This document shows positions 6,082 through 8,081 of a stretch of 8,081 bases of DNA, one piece after another. The notes under the pieces are model-generated. The model had not been told where the DNA came from, did no database searches, and saw only the letters and a list, made by a program, of their open reading frames with translations. The DNA is taken from NCBI GenBank assembly GCA_964511645.1, contig CAZEGV010000088.1, positions 1 through 8,081 of the forward strand. Direction: 5' to 3'. Origin of the DNA: CAZEGV01 sp964511645. Lineage in GTDB: Bacteria > Bacteroidota > Bacteroidia > Cytophagales > JAAEPT01. The number at the start of each line of letters is the position of its first letter. Position 1 is the stretch's first letter. The position numbers and the translations under genes were made by a program.

Positions 6082-6895
6082 ATATGATTGGAAAAAGATA
6101 AACGATTATGAAGATATTCTTTTTGATCAATATAAAGGAATTGCTCGTATTACGATTAATAGACCTAAGGTACACAATGCTTTTACACCACTTACTGTAA
6201 AAGAAATGATAAATGCGATGACCTACTGTCGTGATGCAGAAGATGTAGATGTCATCATCTTTACAGGAGCTGGAGGTAAAGCGTTCTGTAGTGGAGGGGA
6301 TCAAAGCGTAAGAGGACATGGAGGGTATATAGGTGGAGACAAAGTGCCCCGACTAAATGTACTTGACTTACAAAAAATGATTCGTTCTATTCCTAAAGTC
6401 GTGATTGCTGCTGTGGCAGGATGGGCAATAGGAGGTGGACACGTATTACATGTAGTTTGTGATATGACTATTGCCGCAGATAATGCTAAATTTGGACAAA
6501 CAGGACCAAAGGTAGGTAGTTTTGATGGTGGGTTCGGTGCTTCATACTTAGCGAGTTGTATCGGACAGAAAAAAGCACGTGAAATTTGGTATTTATGTGA
6601 TCAGTATGATGCTCAAGAAGCCGTAGATATGGGCTTGGTGAACAAAGTAGTACCCTTAGATGATTTAGAAAAAACCTATATAGAATGGGGAGAGAAAATC
6701 ATGAAAAGAAGTCCATTGGCTATCAGAATGCTTAAAAGTTCATTTAATGCAGATCTTGATGGACAAGCAGGAGTACAAGAGTTAGCAGGAAATGCTACAT
6801 TATTGTATTACCTATCAGAAGAGGCAAAAGAAGGTAGAGATGCTTTTATAGACAAAAGAGACCCTGATTTTTCTAAATACCCTAAATTTCCATAA
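6071..6895 (+). CDS. menB: 1,4-dihydroxy-2-naphthoyl-CoA synthase
   Basis: MenB closes the ring of o-succinylbenzoyl-CoA to DHNA-CoA in a Dieckmann-like reaction. This 274-residue crotonase-fold protein is full length. It has the oxyanion-hole stretch GGKAFCSGGDQ (68-78), the mobile loop around GGYIGGDKVPRLN (84-96), AGWAIGGGHVLH (116-127) as second oxyanion segment, and FGQTGPKVGSFDGGFGASYL (141-160) with catalytic Asp152. Gly145 in QTG marks the bicarbonate-dependent type I MenB; type II enzymes such as that of Mycobacterium have Asp there. The C-terminus RDAFIDKRDPDFSKYPKFP is typical and separates it from ordinary enoyl-CoA hydratases. The ATG lies inside the last codons of menD, preceded by AGAAGGA (6063-6069), one of the few Shine-Dalgarno-like sequences here. 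The menE ATG follows the stop by 2 nt. Confidence 0.97.
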   Translation: MANKYDWKKINDYEDILFDQYKGIARITINRPKVHNAFTPLTVKEMINAMTYCRDAEDVDVIIFTGAGGKAFCSGGDQSVRGHGGYIGGDKVPRLNVLDLQKMIRSIPKVVIAAVAGWAIGGGHVLHVVCDMTIAADNAKFGQTGPKVGSFDGGFGASYLASCIGQKKAREIWYLCDQYDAQEAVDMGLVNKVVPLDDLEKTYIEWGEKIMKRSPLAIRMLKSSFNADLDGQAGVQELAGNATLLYYLSEEAKEGRDAFIDKRDPDFSKYPKFP

Positions 6896-6897
6896 GG

Positions 6898-7998
6898 ATG
6901 CAGGGAAATGAGCATAACAATCAACACCTTACTCTTTTGGGTAAGGTGTTTTCTTTTGCAGAAATAAAAAAAGAAATTCCTCTTAGGGAAGATAAATATG
7001 TGCAACAGATATTAATTTTTTGCCATAATTGGCTCAATGGTCAGGAAGAGTTTAAGCTATACACATCAGGCTCTACTGGTACTCCTAAAGAAATCATTAT
7101 TTTAAGGGCACAAATGCAATACTCTGCTCAACTTACAGCAGAAGCATTAAACTTAAATAAAAATGATAGCGCTTTCTGTTGCCTCAATTGTGATTATATA
7201 GCAGGTAAGATGATGCTTGTTAGGGCAATGGTAATAGGGATGGATATAGAAGTTGTAAAGCCTTCTTCTCAGCCCATCACAGCTACTACGAAACATTTTG
7301 ATTTTATAGCTTTAGTGCCGATGCAGGTACAAGTTATTCTAGGATCAAATCACCTTTCTAAATTAAATAAAGCCAAGTCAATTATTATTGGTGGGGCAGT
7401 TATTTCTAAGCATTTAGAAACTTTGATTAAAAAAAAAATCTCACCTATAACTTATCAAACTTATGGGATGACTGAAACAGTTTCTCATATTGCCTTACGG
7501 GAAATAGGCGAAACGAATACCTATACCACATTAAGAGGTATAGGTATTCAAACACTTAGTAATCAGCACTTAATGATTAAGTCTAAACTAACTTTAGACA
7601 AATGGATCACAACCAATGACATAGTAGATTTAATAAGTGGTAATGAGTTTATTTGGCTAGGGAGAAGTGATTTTATAATTAACAGTGGAGGTGTTAAAAT
7701 CCATCCCGAACAGCTGGAAAGTCAGTTAGGTAATTTAGGGCTTATTAATACTAGATTTTTCTTTAGTAGTATTCCTGACCCTCAATTAGGAGAAGCTTTA
7801 GTATTATATATAGAAGGAGAGGAGCAAGATTTATCCCAATACATCAATCAGTTAGCCAAGTATCACCAACCTAAGAAAGTGTTTTTTATACCTGAATTTT
7901 ACGAGACCCTTACGGGGAAAGTGGATAAGAAAGAGGTAGTGAAAGCAATCAATTTTAAAGGAGAACAAAAAAACAGTAAGAAGGTTTTTAAAGGGTGA
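6898..7998 (+). CDS. menE: o-Succinylbenzoate-CoA ligase (MenE), short Bacteroidota form
   Basis: MenE activates o-succinylbenzoate with ATP to an adenylate and transfers it to CoA, supplying the MenB substrate. The 366-residue protein belongs to the acyl-adenylating (ANL) superfamily. The P-loop is LYTSGSTGTPK (54-64), the A5 motif TYGMTET (188-194), the A7-like segment TTNDIV (238-243), the A8 hinge LGRSDFIINSGGVKIHPEQLE (254-274), and the A10 lysine Lys341 is in LTGKVDKKEV. All catalytic motifs are present, but about 60 residues precede the P-loop instead of the 150 or so of a full ANL enzyme, a shortening I regard as usual for this phylum's MenE. ATG 6898 is 2 nt after the menB stop, with AAGG against it; the next in-frame Met (73) lies past the P-loop. 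A terminator-like hairpin overlaps codons 9-18, and an A10 run occurs at 7429-7438. Confidence 0.9.
   Translation: MQGNEHNNQHLTLLGKVFSFAEIKKEIPLREDKYVQQILIFCHNWLNGQEEFKLYTSGSTGTPKEIIILRAQMQYSAQLTAEALNLNKNDSAFCCLNCDYIAGKMMLVRAMVIGMDIEVVKPSSQPITATTKHFDFIALVPMQVQVILGSNHLSKLNKAKSIIIGGAVISKHLETLIKKKISPITYQTYGMTETVSHIALREIGETNTYTTLRGIGIQTLSNQHLMIKSKLTLDKWITTNDIVDLISGNEFIWLGRSDFIINSGGVKIHPEQLESQLGNLGLINTRFFFSSIPDPQLGEALVLYIEGEEQDLSQYINQLAKYHQPKKVFFIPEFYETLTGKVDKKEVVKAINFKGEQKNSKKVFKG
6923..6957 (+). terminator. Terminator-like hairpin inside the start of menE (possible attenuator)
   Basis: AACACCTTACTC (6923-6934) pairs with GGGTAAGGTGTT (6939-6950) in a 12-bp stem with one G·U pair and a TTTT loop. 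The sequence then runs TTCTTTT, giving a nearly continuous T tract from the end of the stem. This is the layout of an intrinsic terminator, placed 28 nt after the menB stop but within the menE reading frame. It could lower transcription of menE and the methyltransferase gene relative to menB, unless translating ribosomes prevent folding. Confidence 0.5.
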
Positions 7999-8020
7999 AA
8001 ATAATGTTATGTTGTAAGCT

Positions 8021-8081
8021 ATGGACAAAAGAACATATATTGACCTTTTCGCAGGTTGTGGAGGATTATCATTAGGATTAC
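8021..8081 (+). CDS. DNA (cytosine-5-)-methyltransferase, N-terminal fragment cut by the window end
   Basis: Twenty codons are visible from ATG 8021: after MDKRT comes YIDLFAGCGGLSLGL. This is motif I (DLFAGxGG) of the cytosine-5 DNA methyltransferases, the S-adenosylmethionine-binding loop, at its usual place within the first 20 residues. The enzyme would methylate C5 of cytosine in a specific DNA sequence, as part of a type II restriction-modification system or as an orphan methylase. An in-frame TAA at 8015-8017 just before the ATG fixes the start. It lies 22 nt after the menE stop on the same strand, with no terminator and no obvious promoter between them. Everything beyond residue 20, including the catalytic PC motif, the target-recognition domain and any partner endonuclease, is outside the window. 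Confidence 0.88.
   Translation, partial: MDKRTYIDLFAGCGGLSLGL

Noticed and set aside
6014..6319. Minus-strand open frame across the menD/menB junction
   Set aside because: Hydrophobic residues arise from antisense of A-rich codons; the plus-strand genes here are certain.
6808..7005. Minus-strand open frame across the menB/menE junction
   Set aside because: Antisense of conserved C- and N-terminal coding sequence and the hairpin; no start context.
1..8081. CRISPR array, tRNA or rRNA gene, insertion sequence
   Set aside because: I saw no regularly spaced direct repeats, cloverleaf, rRNA-like sequence or transposase frame.

Overview
The window looks like a chromosomal segment from a member of the Bacteroidota, probably Flavobacteriia. 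It is A+T-rich, Shine-Dalgarno sequences are mostly weak or absent, and promoter candidates fit the Bacteroidota pattern (TTTG and TAnnTTTG) better than the E. coli one. It carries a menaquinone gene cluster, menaquinone being the usual respiratory quinone of this phylum. The assignment rests on gene content and protein style, not on a search.

Layout. Positions 1-1323 hold two adjacent outer-membrane beta-barrel genes that both look broken. The first is the 3' end of a barrel gene with an in-frame TAA at 43-45. The second is a small Omp85/TamA-like gene split into a signal-peptide plus POTRA piece and a barrel piece in another frame. An intact Crp/Fnr-type regulator with a Cys78/Cys84-Cys85 cluster follows at 1336-1968. 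The space between it and the convergent histidine-phosphatase gene (2159-2764, minus strand) is filled almost exactly by a roughly 170-nt element made of three nested or adjacent hairpins. I regard it as a dispersed, structured Bacteroidota repeat that may also terminate transcription from both sides.

From a divergent intergenic region containing a 16-nt perfect palindrome, a tight plus-strand operon runs to 7998: hotdog thioesterase (menI-like), menF, menD, menB, menE. Together they cover chorismate to isochorismate (MenF), SEPHCHC (MenD), o-succinylbenzoyl-CoA (MenE), DHNA-CoA (MenB) and DHNA (thioesterase). MenH, MenC and the prenyltransferase MenA are not in the window. Junctions are 1-nt and 11-nt overlaps or 2- to 13-nt gaps, which implies co-translation. 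menD has no ATG and apparently starts at TTG. A strong terminator-like hairpin with a T-rich tail lies inside the first codons of menE, just after menB.

The window ends 61 nt into a gene opening with motif I of a DNA cytosine-5 methyltransferase. It lies only 22 nt after menE, so a restriction-modification or orphan methylation gene abuts the housekeeping operon.

I do not see a clearly new multi-gene system. The items most worth a second look are the structured intergenic element, the intragenic hairpin in menE, the pair of broken barrel genes and the methyltransferase junction.
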